Origin: DATFJT01 sp965230755
GTDB lineage: Bacteria > Bacteroidota > Bacteroidia > Chitinophagales > Saprospiraceae
Direction of reading: 5' to 3'
Length of the DNA stretch: 64,000 nt
Assembly: GCA_965230755.1 (NCBI GenBank)
Contig: CBDDLT010000024.1
Location: forward strand, 1-64,000
Below, piece by piece: positions 29,498 through 37,559 of this stretch (positions are counted from its first letter, which is position 1; every line of letters starts with the position of its first letter). The notes under the pieces were generated by a model. That model had not been told where the DNA came from, did not search any database, and worked only from the letters and a program-made list of their open reading frames with translations. Position numbers and translations under genes: made by a program.

Positions 29498-29984
29498 GTT
29501 TTGTAGTTTTTTATGTTTGGTAAAAGGTGTTATCAAATAGGCATTTTATTACATTTTAAGCTGGGTAAAAATCAGAGCATCTTTTTCTTGCATGCAACGA
29601 ATCAATTGCTTGTCCAATTAATATGAGCTCTATCATTAGTCCAAGACCAAAGTTTGTCATTTGAATAATGTCGATTGAAATTATTGGGAGACGCAAAAAA
29701 GGAAAATTCCATCAATGGGAAAAGGCATATCATAACGAGTTTTTTTTGGTGTATACTAATATATAAACTCACGGAAAAGGAGAATTATTATCGAGTTGTC
29801 GAATTTTAACTTTTTGATAATATTCTGAATGATCAACCAAGCAATGCTGTGGATTCCAATGTGTTAGGCCATTTGACTACTCAAAGTTGTGGACATTTAT
29901 TCTACTAAATAAGAAATCCGGTATTCGCCGAAACGAACACCGGATTTGCTCAACAATACTGTTACAAATAAAATAATTAATCGT
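29498..29984. other. Intergenic region between lipoproteins 2 and 3
   Basis: The region is AT-rich and has no credible gene. It contains the terminator hairpin of the upstream minus-strand gene near 29914-29947 and presumably the promoter of lipoprotein 2; no clear -7/-33 pair could be fixed. Confidence 0.5.
29914..29947 (-). terminator. Hairpin terminator of lipoprotein paralogue 3
   Basis: AAATCCGGTGTTCG on the minus strand pairs almost perfectly with CGAATACCGGATTT around a short loop. The following T tract is weak (CTTATTT). It lies about 37 bp past the stop. Confidence 0.7.
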
Positions 29985-31811
29985 TTATTTTACTGTGAAA
30001 TCAAAGGTTCCTGATATATCTAATGTTTGGCTATTTCCTTCGAATTCATTGAAAACTTCTCCTGAAAAACTTCCCTTCATTCTACCTCCGATATTGGGAT
30101 CAAATTCCTCAAATTCTACAGTTAGAGAATTCTGATCAAAGGTGTAATAGTAGAAGTCTCCATTGCCATCTCGGTTCAAACTATAGTAACTGAACGAGTT
30201 GGCAGGGATGCTCACATTTGTTGTAGGAGAAGTCGGTAAATTATCTGTATTGAGATCAATGTTTAAAGAACTTCCTTCGAATTCGTAATAACTAATGCTT
30301 GCAAAGGACGAATCCGGGGAATCTATGATCTCAGTATAGGTTACTTCCGGAGATAATAAATGACTCGATCCATCACTGATTTCGAATTCAATATATTCTT
30401 GAATATCATCACAAAGTTTTATCGTTCCAAGATCTACTGATGAGGCGCTTAAGTCTATCGTAACGATGTCAGACTGAATGAGTTGATCCAGATCCACTAC
30501 ATGAAATTCTCCTTCTGTTTGTGAACAAAGATCCACTACAAAGGAAATAGAGCCATCTTCATCGACAGGAAATTGCATTCTTCGGTTATCAAAGTTGAGG
30601 TAGAATACTCCATTTTCAATGGCCACATCATTACAATCCACAGCAGTTCCAGTTACAGTAACCATATTCGAACTAGGTGCAACAAGAATACAGCCTAAAT
30701 CGGTATTCTCCGTATATGGTCCGTACTCTTTCTCATAGATTACATCGCCACATTCATCAAGGATTTTCAAAGTAAACACCTCATCTTTAGGGAAATTATA
30801 GAATCTGAAAGAACCATCGTCGCAAAGGTATCCTCCTTTTCTGCCTATCCTTTCACTGCATACGTAAACCTGCAAGTAAGACCCATCGGTAGTATCCAAA
30901 ATATTGTTGATTTCAGATTCGATCTTTACTTGACCTATAATCTCTATTGGATCTTCTAAATGATCGACATTAAAGCTACTGAAGTGAGGAACCATACCAA
31001 CATAGTGATCGCCTTCAAGCTGGGCAAAGCCCTCTTGAATCCAGGTACCTATCTCTTCTTCATAAATCCACAATGGAATTTGATCGGTAGCATTGCTTCT
31101 CATCGTCTGAGGGATCGGAAAACTCAATTCAGCTTCATGATCTGCTGATAGATTCAGTTCATTACCTGCATTATCCAATAATTCTACTTGAAGCATGCCA
31201 TAGGTCATCAATGCTCTTTGACGGCCTTCCGCATCAATACCACTTAGGTCACCGACCATTCTTTGAGTAAGATCATCGGCATCGGGATTAATCCAGGCAA
31301 TGGCTACATTAACTGTTCCATTGTATTGATCTCCGTTCGCGTCAATGATTCCGTTGGCAGGAAGATTTACGCTTGCTCCGTCTGTGTTTCGCACTATACC
31401 TCCATTTGAAGCCTCTATACTGCCATCGATGTCTTTTTCATTCATTTTGATAACTGTATAATTGTATTTGTCAGCCAAAACTCCAAATCTTCTGAAGGCA
31501 TCAAACTTGCCAGAAGATGAAACCGTTAAGTACGCTGATCTTCCTCTGTTCATTACATCTTCAAAAATAAAACCACCGAATTCATCCGTTTGTACGGTGA
31601 TTTCAGATGCTCCACTCTTAAATACTACTTCTGCATTTTGAATGGGCTGATCATTGTCATCGATTACTTGTCCGTGTAAGGTAGTTTCTAGAATAGGCTG
31701 AGACGTTATTGTGGTCTCATGATTGGTGATGGATACATCTTCTTTGACACAACTGGTTAGCAAAAAAGCGATTCCCAAAAGTATCAGAACTAAATTTTTT
31801 AAATTATTCAT
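29985..31811 (-). CDS. Carboxypeptidase-regulatory-like domain lipoprotein, paralogue 3
   Basis: The 608-residue lipoprotein has a lipobox LLTSC (Cys at about 21). The N-terminal CarboxypepD_reg-like domain (TLHGQVIDDNDQPIQNAEVVFKSG) and central domains are nearly identical to paralogue 1. The C-terminal about 120 residues diverge, ending SGTFDFTVK. It is first of the three lipoprotein genes in the direction of transcription, and has a short leader sharing GCAGCGTT and AAATTGTACC with paralogue 1. Secreted beta-sandwich lipoproteins of this type are usually surface or periplasmic. No enzyme motif is seen. Confidence 0.86.
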   Translation of the reverse strand: MNNLKNLVLILLGIAFLLTSCVKEDVSITNHETTITSQPILETTLHGQVIDDNDQPIQNAEVVFKSGASEITVQTDEFGGFIFEDVMNRGRSAYLTVSSSGKFDAFRRFGVLADKYNYTVIKMNEKDIDGSIEASNGGIVRNTDGASVNLPANGIIDANGDQYNGTVNVAIAWINPDADDLTQRMVGDLSGIDAEGRQRALMTYGMLQVELLDNAGNELNLSADHEAELSFPIPQTMRSNATDQIPLWIYEEEIGTWIQEGFAQLEGDHYVGMVPHFSSFNVDHLEDPIEIIGQVKIESEINNILDTTDGSYLQVYVCSERIGRKGGYLCDDGSFRFYNFPKDEVFTLKILDECGDVIYEKEYGPYTENTDLGCILVAPSSNMVTVTGTAVDCNDVAIENGVFYLNFDNRRMQFPVDEDGSISFVVDLCSQTEGEFHVVDLDQLIQSDIVTIDLSASSVDLGTIKLCDDIQEYIEFEISDGSSHLLSPEVTYTEIIDSPDSSFASISYYEFEGSSLNIDLNTDNLPTSPTTNVSIPANSFSYYSLNRDGNGDFYYYTFDQNSLTVEFEEFDPNIGGRMKGSFSGEVFNEFEGNSQTLDISGTFDFTVK

Positions 31812-31983
31812 GGTACAATTTTTTTACAGTTAAAACTTTCATAAAGGAAAACGCTGCAAGCAGCTTATGATTCCTTAATGGAATTCATTTCATATATTAG
31901 TATGATACCGTTGCTTATCTTAGGATTGTAGCAGTGACCACCCGGTTGAAGTAAACTTGTTTGGAATTATTTTTAAATAAAAT

Positions 31984-32010
31984 GTCACGATTTTCGAATA
32001 AGGAGAATGT
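31984..32010 (+). promoter_or_regulatory. GTCACG-N15-GAATGT element, copy S1 (front of sigma operon 1)
   Basis: GTCACG lies at 31984-31989 and GAATGT at 32005-32010, separated by 15 nt and directly abutting the ATG. The same pair occurs at 51521, 37434, 40259 and 56980. A perfect AAGGAG ribosome-binding site (32000-32005) overlaps the right half, so here the element could be an operator in the leader rather than a core promoter. Confidence 0.55.
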
Positions 32011-32574
32011 ATGAGTGAAAATAGTAATAAACTAAAGCTGAAAAACTTTGGGTTGAGCTTAGAAGAGTTTAATCATCTACTTCGATCTTTAAAGTCGGGT
32101 GACGAAGATTTGTTTAGAAAAATCTTTCTAAGCCATGGGCGTGATTGCATCAAACTCTTGCAAAGTAAGTTTGGACAATCATATGAAGATGCATATGATG
32201 CAACTATGGAGACATTAATTCAATTCAGGAAAAGTTTGATTCAAGGGAAACTGGAATATGGGAACCTAAGGTATATTTTTAATAGAATGGCTAAGTTTTA
32301 CATCATTAAAAAAGCTCAGGCGAAAAAAGAATTTTCAAGTGAGGAGATGGAGTTGTTTGAAGGAGAAAGAACCGAGGAGAAATATGACTTAGATAAAATG
32401 CAAAAACTGAAACAAATATGGTCGAGATTGAGTAATGAGGAGAAAAAAATTCTACACCTACATTATAATTTAAGTATGAAACTCAAAGACATCGCAGAAA
32501 AAATGGGCCTGACAGAGTGGGTAGTTAGAAAAAGGAAGCAGAGAATTCTTGAAAAGATGAGGGCACTGTTATAA
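32011..32574 (+). CDS. ECF-like sigma factor of regulatory operon 1
   Basis: The 187-residue protein has a region 2-like segment at about 22-100 (LKSGDEDLFRKIFLSHGRDCIKLLQSKFGQSYEDAYDATMETLIQFRKSL). Region 4 at about 128-187 contains an HTH (WSRLSNEEKKILHLHYNLSMKLKDIAEKMGLTEWVVRKRKQRILEKM). It is the paralogue of the sigma factor at 51548, with the same N-terminal NFGL motif. It has a strong AAGGAG site before its ATG. A membrane protein starts 22 bp downstream, and two more genes follow with overlapping junctions. It is the expected transcriptional output of the operon (inference). Confidence 0.9.
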   Translation: MSENSNKLKLKNFGLSLEEFNHLLRSLKSGDEDLFRKIFLSHGRDCIKLLQSKFGQSYEDAYDATMETLIQFRKSLIQGKLEYGNLRYIFNRMAKFYIIKKAQAKKEFSSEEMELFEGERTEEKYDLDKMQKLKQIWSRLSNEEKKILHLHYNLSMKLKDIAEKMGLTEWVVRKRKQRILEKMRALL

Positions 32575-32596
32575 AACAACTCTTGACTAATGTGAA

Positions 32597-33238
32597 ATGG
32601 AAAACGAAAGTAAGAATATCAAATTAGACGAAATGATGAGGGACCTATCCGAATTGGGAATGGATATGGATCTTCGAAAAGAATGGGAGTCAGAATTGAG
32701 GATTGATGCCCCGAGATCTAATCAACGTTTTATGAGAAGAGCCTTGGCAATAGCTGCTGTATTTCTTTTATTGGTGGCCATTCCTTTTTTGATTCCAACA
32801 GGACAAGGCGCTCTTGTTAATCAAAGCATAAAAAATATTGCACAAGTTGAGAATGATTTACTAGAGAATCTATCGGTGAGAGGAGAAGAGCTCAAAGAAG
32901 AATATGTTGTAGAGGCGAGGAAAGCACTAGAAAGCAGTCAGTGGGCGGAGGCTGCCATTCTTTATGATAAAGTAGAGCATGAACTATCTTATCCGGATCA
33001 ACTTCTCAAGGCTATTGCTTACAATAGAACGGGAAACTTTGACCATGCAGAAATTGACCTAAATAAAATTATAAATGACAATAATATATATTCTCTTGAT
33101 GCTAAGTGGATTCTAGGGAATTTTTATCTGGAGAGAAAAAATTTCGAAAAATCTTATGAAATTTTGTCACAGATTAAAGATCAAAAAGAATATACAAGCA
33201 TCGAAAAACTTCTATTTAAATTAAAAAGAGAATTATGA
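32597..33238 (+). CDS. Probable membrane anti-sigma factor with TPR-like periplasmic domain (operon 1)
   Basis: The 213-residue protein has a short charged cytoplasmic N-terminus (1-48, DEMMRDLSELGMDMDLRKEWESEL) and one TM helix at about 49-66 (ALAIAAVFLLLVAIPFLI). The outer region of about 145 residues contains TPR-like helices (ALESSQWAEAAILYDKVE; LLKAIAYNRTGNFDHAEIDLNKII; WILGNFYLERKNFEKSYEILSQI). The gene follows the sigma factor and overlaps the next gene by 4 bp (ATGA). Position and topology suggest an anti-sigma factor, but no canonical ZAS motif is seen. The TPR part could bind the TPR-CHAT protease (inference). Paralogue: 52122. Confidence 0.75.
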   Translation: MENESKNIKLDEMMRDLSELGMDMDLRKEWESELRIDAPRSNQRFMRRALAIAAVFLLLVAIPFLIPTGQGALVNQSIKNIAQVENDLLENLSVRGEELKEEYVVEARKALESSQWAEAAILYDKVEHELSYPDQLLKAIAYNRTGNFDHAEIDLNKIINDNNIYSLDAKWILGNFYLERKNFEKSYEILSQIKDQKEYTSIEKLLFKLKREL

Positions 33239-34707
33239 AAAATCTTTTATTAGTATTGCTGTTTGCAATACAGGCCTCAGGTGGATTTACCCAAAACGTC
33301 GGGCCCTACACATATTACACTGATCCTGTTACAGGAATGGTACAATTTAACTCCAATTTACCCTCATCCAATTTACACTTCTATGTATTTGGAGATGGCT
33401 ATTTCTTTTCTGGCATGCATCCCAGTCATTTTCATAATCCTGGTGTTCATGAAACGATTCTATTTACCGTCGGTAATAAGGAAGGGGATGATCCTACTAA
33501 AGAAGAAAACGACATTGTCGTTCCTCCTCATAACGGGACACCACCGAACCCTTTTCAACCAATTAATATTGCTACGACAATTGAAGCACAGCTAGGTTGG
33601 AATATAACATCGGATTTTGATGGAATGATCGTGCTTAAGTTTCAAAATGATTTTTCATCTCAATTATCAAGTGGATGTATTGAATTCCAATACAATCCAG
33701 CAGCCCTTGATGTCTCGGAATGGGATATTTCTACACCATCCGATTGGTGCCAATTAACTAGTGCACATCCTGGATTATTCAAATGGGAATATACTAAACT
33801 AGCTCCAGACGAGCAGAGAGTGATTTACTTAAATGCGAAATCAAATGTAGCAGCAGGTTCTAATTTAAATGCATTAGCGACACTAGCTCCCAATTGTGCG
33901 AATCCAATCATTTCGCTGTTATCTTTTACAAGTAGTACTTATCCACACGATCCCAATAAAAAAATTGTGACCAATACGGACGAATTACAGGTGACAAGGG
34001 GCCTTCCGAGAAAGGAGGTGCCACAAACATTGGTATATGAAGTCGAATTTCACAATAATGGAAATAATTTCGCAGAAGATGTCTATGTATATGATCAAAT
34101 TCATCCCTATGCTGATCCTTCTACCTTAGAGTTTTTAGGCTCTACTCACCCAAGTACTTATCACATTCAAGGTAATATGCTCTATGTAGTATTTGATAAC
34201 ATTATGTTGCCTGGTTCCAACCAAGTAACTCCTCAGACGTATAGTTTTGCGGAAACCTTAGCGGGATACAGTTATAGCATATGTGTGCCTGAGGAAATTG
34301 AGCCACTTGATTGTATGCCCACGAATGTAGAAATTGTATTTGATCAACTTCAAAGTGTTTTTGCTGATCACGACATATGTGCGCAAATTAGAGATACAGG
34401 AAATTCTAATCCTTGTCGATCAGGAGGTTCATCTCAAACTGATGACAGAAGTGGTAATGCAACTACAAAAGAATCTACAAGCCCCATTTATCCCAATCCA
34501 TCTTATGATTTCATCAGAGTTCCAAATATAGATCGTTCTTCGATTAGAATCATTCGAAGCGAGACGGGAGAAATTATTCCTTGTGGAACTCAATATTTTG
34601 GTAATGATTTGGAAGTGGATATTCGACATTTGAATAGTGGATTTTATATCTTAGAGATCAGTTCGGAGCTCACGACCCGCTATGAAAGATTTATCAAGAT
34701 CGATTAA
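33235..34707 (+). CDS. Secreted DUF11-like protein with T9SS type A tail (operon 1)
   Basis: The 490-residue protein has a signal peptide (1-20, ending GGFTQ). A conserved N-terminal module is shared with 52766 (NSNLPSSNLHFYVFGDGYF..GMHPSHF). The middle has EAQLGWNITSDFDGMIVLKFQNDF and SSGCIEFQYNPA. A DUF11/DUF7619-like domain spans about 255-385 (VYEVEFHNNGNNFAEDVYVYDQIHPYADPSTLEFLGS). A T9SS sorting domain ends the protein (about 420-490, IYPNPSYDFIRV, LNSGFYILEIS, YERFIKID). It sits between the membrane partner and the CHAT protease, with 4-bp and 26-bp overlaps, so its expression is tied to theirs. It could be the surface-exposed sensor or a reporter of T9SS export (inference). Confidence 0.85.
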   Translation: MKNLLLVLLFAIQASGGFTQNVGPYTYYTDPVTGMVQFNSNLPSSNLHFYVFGDGYFFSGMHPSHFHNPGVHETILFTVGNKEGDDPTKEENDIVVPPHNGTPPNPFQPINIATTIEAQLGWNITSDFDGMIVLKFQNDFSSQLSSGCIEFQYNPAALDVSEWDISTPSDWCQLTSAHPGLFKWEYTKLAPDEQRVIYLNAKSNVAAGSNLNALATLAPNCANPIISLLSFTSSTYPHDPNKKIVTNTDELQVTRGLPRKEVPQTLVYEVEFHNNGNNFAEDVYVYDQIHPYADPSTLEFLGSTHPSTYHIQGNMLYVVFDNIMLPGSNQVTPQTYSFAETLAGYSYSICVPEEIEPLDCMPTNVEIVFDQLQSVFADHDICAQIRDTGNSNPCRSGGSSQTDDRSGNATTKESTSPIYPNPSYDFIRVPNIDRSSIRIIRSETGEIIPCGTQYFGNDLEVDIRHLNSGFYILEISSELTTRYERFIKID

Positions 34708-37429
34708 ACTAATTGGATTAAGAACAAAAACAAAAGCCTTGCGTTCATGCTGGGCTTTTGTTTTTTTATTAGGTCTATCTTTATTAAAAGGACAGGAGTT
34801 ATGCGATCGATACATGGCGGTAATTAGTCATGCTTCGGAGTTCTCCACTTCTCATTTGGACAGTTTGACTGTAGAATTAGCAGATCAGCATTACTGGGAT
34901 GAATGGTATCGTATCATAAAAAAGATCAATAACAGAAAGGCTAAAAAATCCATCAGTGATGCTGCGGAATATCTAGATCTTAAAGAACAAACAACCAGAA
35001 TATCAGACTTAAAAGTAGCCGGAGAGTTCTTTTATCTCAAGGCATGGATGCATAACAAAGATGGCAATTTGTATAGGGCCATTAAAGTGCTGGAAAAGTC
35101 CTATGGCTTTTTTCAAAGGATGGACCATAAGAGTTATCAAAAGAGGTGTCTCTGGCAATTCAGTTATTTCTACAGCAAATTTAACGATCATTATACGGCC
35201 ATTGAATATGGGAATTTATATATAGATCAACTAGAGCCAAACGATTCTATTAATATAAGCAAGGCACATAAGAATTTATCGGCTTATCATTTTTACGCGG
35301 GAAAATATAAAAAGGCCCGGGAGCATAATGAGAAAGCATTGAATTACAATGAAAATTATCAGCTTGAATCAAGGATATCATCTATTAAAATTTATACAGC
35401 CCTAAAAGAATATAAAGTAGTTGATTCTCTACTAAAGGATGCATCGAATAGTTATGCAGAAAGCTCAAAGTTTTATTATCCATTGAAGAGATTAGAAGCT
35501 GATTACTACGCCAAAATTTCGAATTATAGGAAAAGTATAGCCATTAGGAAGGGGTTATTGGCTGATTCAAAGACGGGATTTGAACCCAGGGAAAAGATGA
35601 AAATCAGGCAATCTTTGGCGAATGATTATTTCGAACTTGGAAATTATGATCTCGCTTTGAAAGAAACTCATAAGATTCAGCAATTTTTCGTCATGGGATT
35701 TGATGAAGAGGATGTTATGATAGTCCCGGATAGTAACCAATTAATTCCGGAGGCTTGGCTTATGGAATCACTACTCCTAAAAGCAAAAATATTCGACAAT
35801 ATGCCTCATACGGTGAGTTTAGAGAATACTTTAAAGACCTATGAGAAATCTATGTTTGTGCTGGATTTGTTGCGTGAAAATTACAAAACGATAGGTTCCG
35901 TATTTGATATTGGCGCTACAGATTTCGCAATTTTTGAGAATGCCATTGATTGTTGTTGGAAAAATTATCATGTATCTGGGCGTACAATTCTTTTGGAAAG
36001 GGCATTGTATTATTCGCAATTGGCTAAGTCATATACCTTGAAGAAATCCAGATCTTTCAGAGATATTTTGGAAGAGAGCAAAGTCCCTAAAATAATAAAG
36101 CAGAATTATTTAAAGTATTTAATCCTCTCTCAAAAGAGTGTTGAAAACAAAAATATGGTTTATGATTCTGTCGACTATTATTATCAGAAGATTTTGGAGC
36201 ATTTTCCTGAGTTCGAAAAACAAACCTTGATCAAAACAATTGATGTAAAATCGATTCAAAATTCTTTAGATTGTGCTGAGGCAGTTTTAAATTATTTTGT
36301 TGGTGGCGATAAGATATTCCTTTTTGCTTTAGCTAAGAATGGCCTAAGGTGGGTTTCAATGCAAAAACCTGTTGGATTGGACAGTTTAGTTGATGTATAT
36401 CACAAGAGCCTATCCGATATCAATTATATTCTAGGAAATCCAAATGAAGCGGAAAAGAGCTATTTATCCACTACGCATACATTTTATCAACTACTATTTT
36501 CGTCTATTGAAGATTTTTTGGAGGAACATGAGGTTCAGAATATTGGTGTCGTGCCAGATGATTTTATGAACGAAATCTCCTTTGAATCACTAAAGACATT
36601 GCCTGATTCGTCTTGGTTTAGTTTTGAGAACTACCTGATTGATAAATATGCCGTGCATTATCTTTTTTATTTGGGAGAGTTATTGTCCGATAAATATTTA
36701 GAATCAAGAATAATAGATAAAGCCAGCATATTTGGACTGGATTATTCATCATATCCTGATCATTCGTTGGCCAAATTGAATAACACACTTAAGGAGTGTG
36801 AAGAAGTTTATAAAGTTGTGGGAGGCGAATTGTTTGCCAATACTAAAGTGGAAGAATCTACATTTTTGTCCTCGGTCTCACAAAGCGATTTAATTCATTA
36901 CTCGGGTCATTCTATACACAATATAGAGGACTATACTAAGAGTTATTTGCCACTTTACAGTCGAGAGAATAGGGCCGGTCAGTTATATTACAGTGATGTA
37001 GCATCGATTTCATGCAATGCTGCCCTGGTAAGTTTAAGCGCCTGTCACACTCATGATGGTAAAAAGGAACGGACTGAAGGATTGATAAGCATGGCGAGGG
37101 CTTTTAAGGAAAGTGGTGCATCAGCTTGTCTCGGTAGCCTTTGGAGCGCTTCTGATCAGTCGTCTAAAAAAATTCTACAAGACTTTTATTTGGAGCTCGA
37201 AAACGGAATGAGCAAATCTTGTGCACTACAAAATTCAATGATGAATTACTTGAAAGACCCGGAGGTGCCCAGTAAAATGAAGGTGCCATTTTATTGGTCC
37301 AATTGGAAATTATACGGTAGTCCGGCCTCTATTGAAATTCATAATGGACCAAATAGAATGATACTCTACTCAGTAATGGGGATTGCTCTACTGATAGCTG
37401 CGATAAGTTTTTTAAAAAAAGAACATTAG
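34682..37429 (+). CDS. TPR-CHAT caspase-like protease, envelope-anchored (operon 1)
   Basis: The 915-residue protein has an N-terminal signal/anchor (about 22-38, SCWAFVFLLGLSLLKGQ). TPR-like helical repeats span about 50-480 (YFYSKFNDHYTAIEYGNLYID; SAYHFYAGKYKKAREHNEKAL). The CHAT (caspase-like) domain at about 600-880 has His743 (IHYSGHS) and Cys788 (VSLSACHT), the catalytic dyad; TEGLISMARAFKESGASACLGSLW is the usual CHAT tail. A C-terminal TM helix lies at about 893-911. CHAT domains are clan CD cysteine peptidases. The two hydrophobic ends place the protease in the periplasm. The start overlaps the upstream gene by 26 bp; the ATG lies in the codons of its conserved YERFIK tail. A likely substrate is the membrane partner or the secreted protein (inference). 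Confidence 0.88.
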   Translation: MKDLSRSIKLIGLRTKTKALRSCWAFVFLLGLSLLKGQELCDRYMAVISHASEFSTSHLDSLTVELADQHYWDEWYRIIKKINNRKAKKSISDAAEYLDLKEQTTRISDLKVAGEFFYLKAWMHNKDGNLYRAIKVLEKSYGFFQRMDHKSYQKRCLWQFSYFYSKFNDHYTAIEYGNLYIDQLEPNDSINISKAHKNLSAYHFYAGKYKKAREHNEKALNYNENYQLESRISSIKIYTALKEYKVVDSLLKDASNSYAESSKFYYPLKRLEADYYAKISNYRKSIAIRKGLLADSKTGFEPREKMKIRQSLANDYFELGNYDLALKETHKIQQFFVMGFDEEDVMIVPDSNQLIPEAWLMESLLLKAKIFDNMPHTVSLENTLKTYEKSMFVLDLLRENYKTIGSVFDIGATDFAIFENAIDCCWKNYHVSGRTILLERALYYSQLAKSYTLKKSRSFRDILEESKVPKIIKQNYLKYLILSQKSVENKNMVYDSVDYYYQKILEHFPEFEKQTLIKTIDVKSIQNSLDCAEAVLNYFVGGDKIFLFALAKNGLRWVSMQKPVGLDSLVDVYHKSLSDINYILGNPNEAEKSYLSTTHTFYQLLFSSIEDFLEEHEVQNIGVVPDDFMNEISFESLKTLPDSSWFSFENYLIDKYAVHYLFYLGELLSDKYLESRIIDKASIFGLDYSSYPDHSLAKLNNTLKECEEVYKVVGGELFANTKVEESTFLSSVSQSDLIHYSGHSIHNIEDYTKSYLPLYSRENRAGQLYYSDVASISCNAALVSLSACHTHDGKKERTEGLISMARAFKESGASACLGSLWSASDQSSKKILQDFYLELENGMSKSCALQNSMMNYLKDPEVPSKMKVPFYWSNWKLYGSPASIEIHNGPNRMILYSVMGIALLIAAISFLKKEH

Positions 37430-37433
37430 AAAA

Positions 37434-37476
37434 GTCACGTTTATTATTTAAAAAGGAATAAGCGAATAGACTAGTC
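37434..37476 (+). promoter_or_regulatory. GTCACG-N16-GAATAA element and AGACTAGTC, copy A
   Basis: GTCACG is at 37434, GAATAA at 37456 and AGACTAGTC at 37468, with 6 nt between GAATAA and AGACTAGTC. Copy B at 40259 has the same 6-nt step. I read this as a -35/-10 pair of an alternative sigma factor with transcription starting near AGACTAGTC (inference). The element begins 4 bp after the CHAT stop. Confidence 0.6.
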
Positions 37477-37487
37477 TCATTATTTGA

Positions 37488-37522
37488 TCATGATATTTCC
37501 TGTACGAGAGGAAAGCACATGA
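37488..37522 (+). ncRNA. Leader stem-loop with GTACGAG loop, copy A
   Basis: TTTCCT (37496-37501) pairs with AGGAAA (37509-37514) around the loop GTACGAG. Outside it TCATG (37488) pairs with CATGA (37518), leaving a symmetric 3x3 internal loop. Copy B has the same loop with a different stem sequence. It lies in the 5' leader of the 37560 cargo gene, probably as a cis element rather than a free RNA. Confidence 0.5.
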
Positions 37523-37559
37523 CCTACTACCTATTTTCTAACATTTACAAATTACGATT

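Noticed and set aside
34682..37429. Craspase-type CRISPR effector (type III-E)
   Set aside because: TPR-CHAT architecture is similar, but there is no gRAMP/Cas7-11, Csx30 or repeat array, and the protein has a signal sequence and TM tail. Only the logic of a protease acting on a sigma inhibitor is compared.
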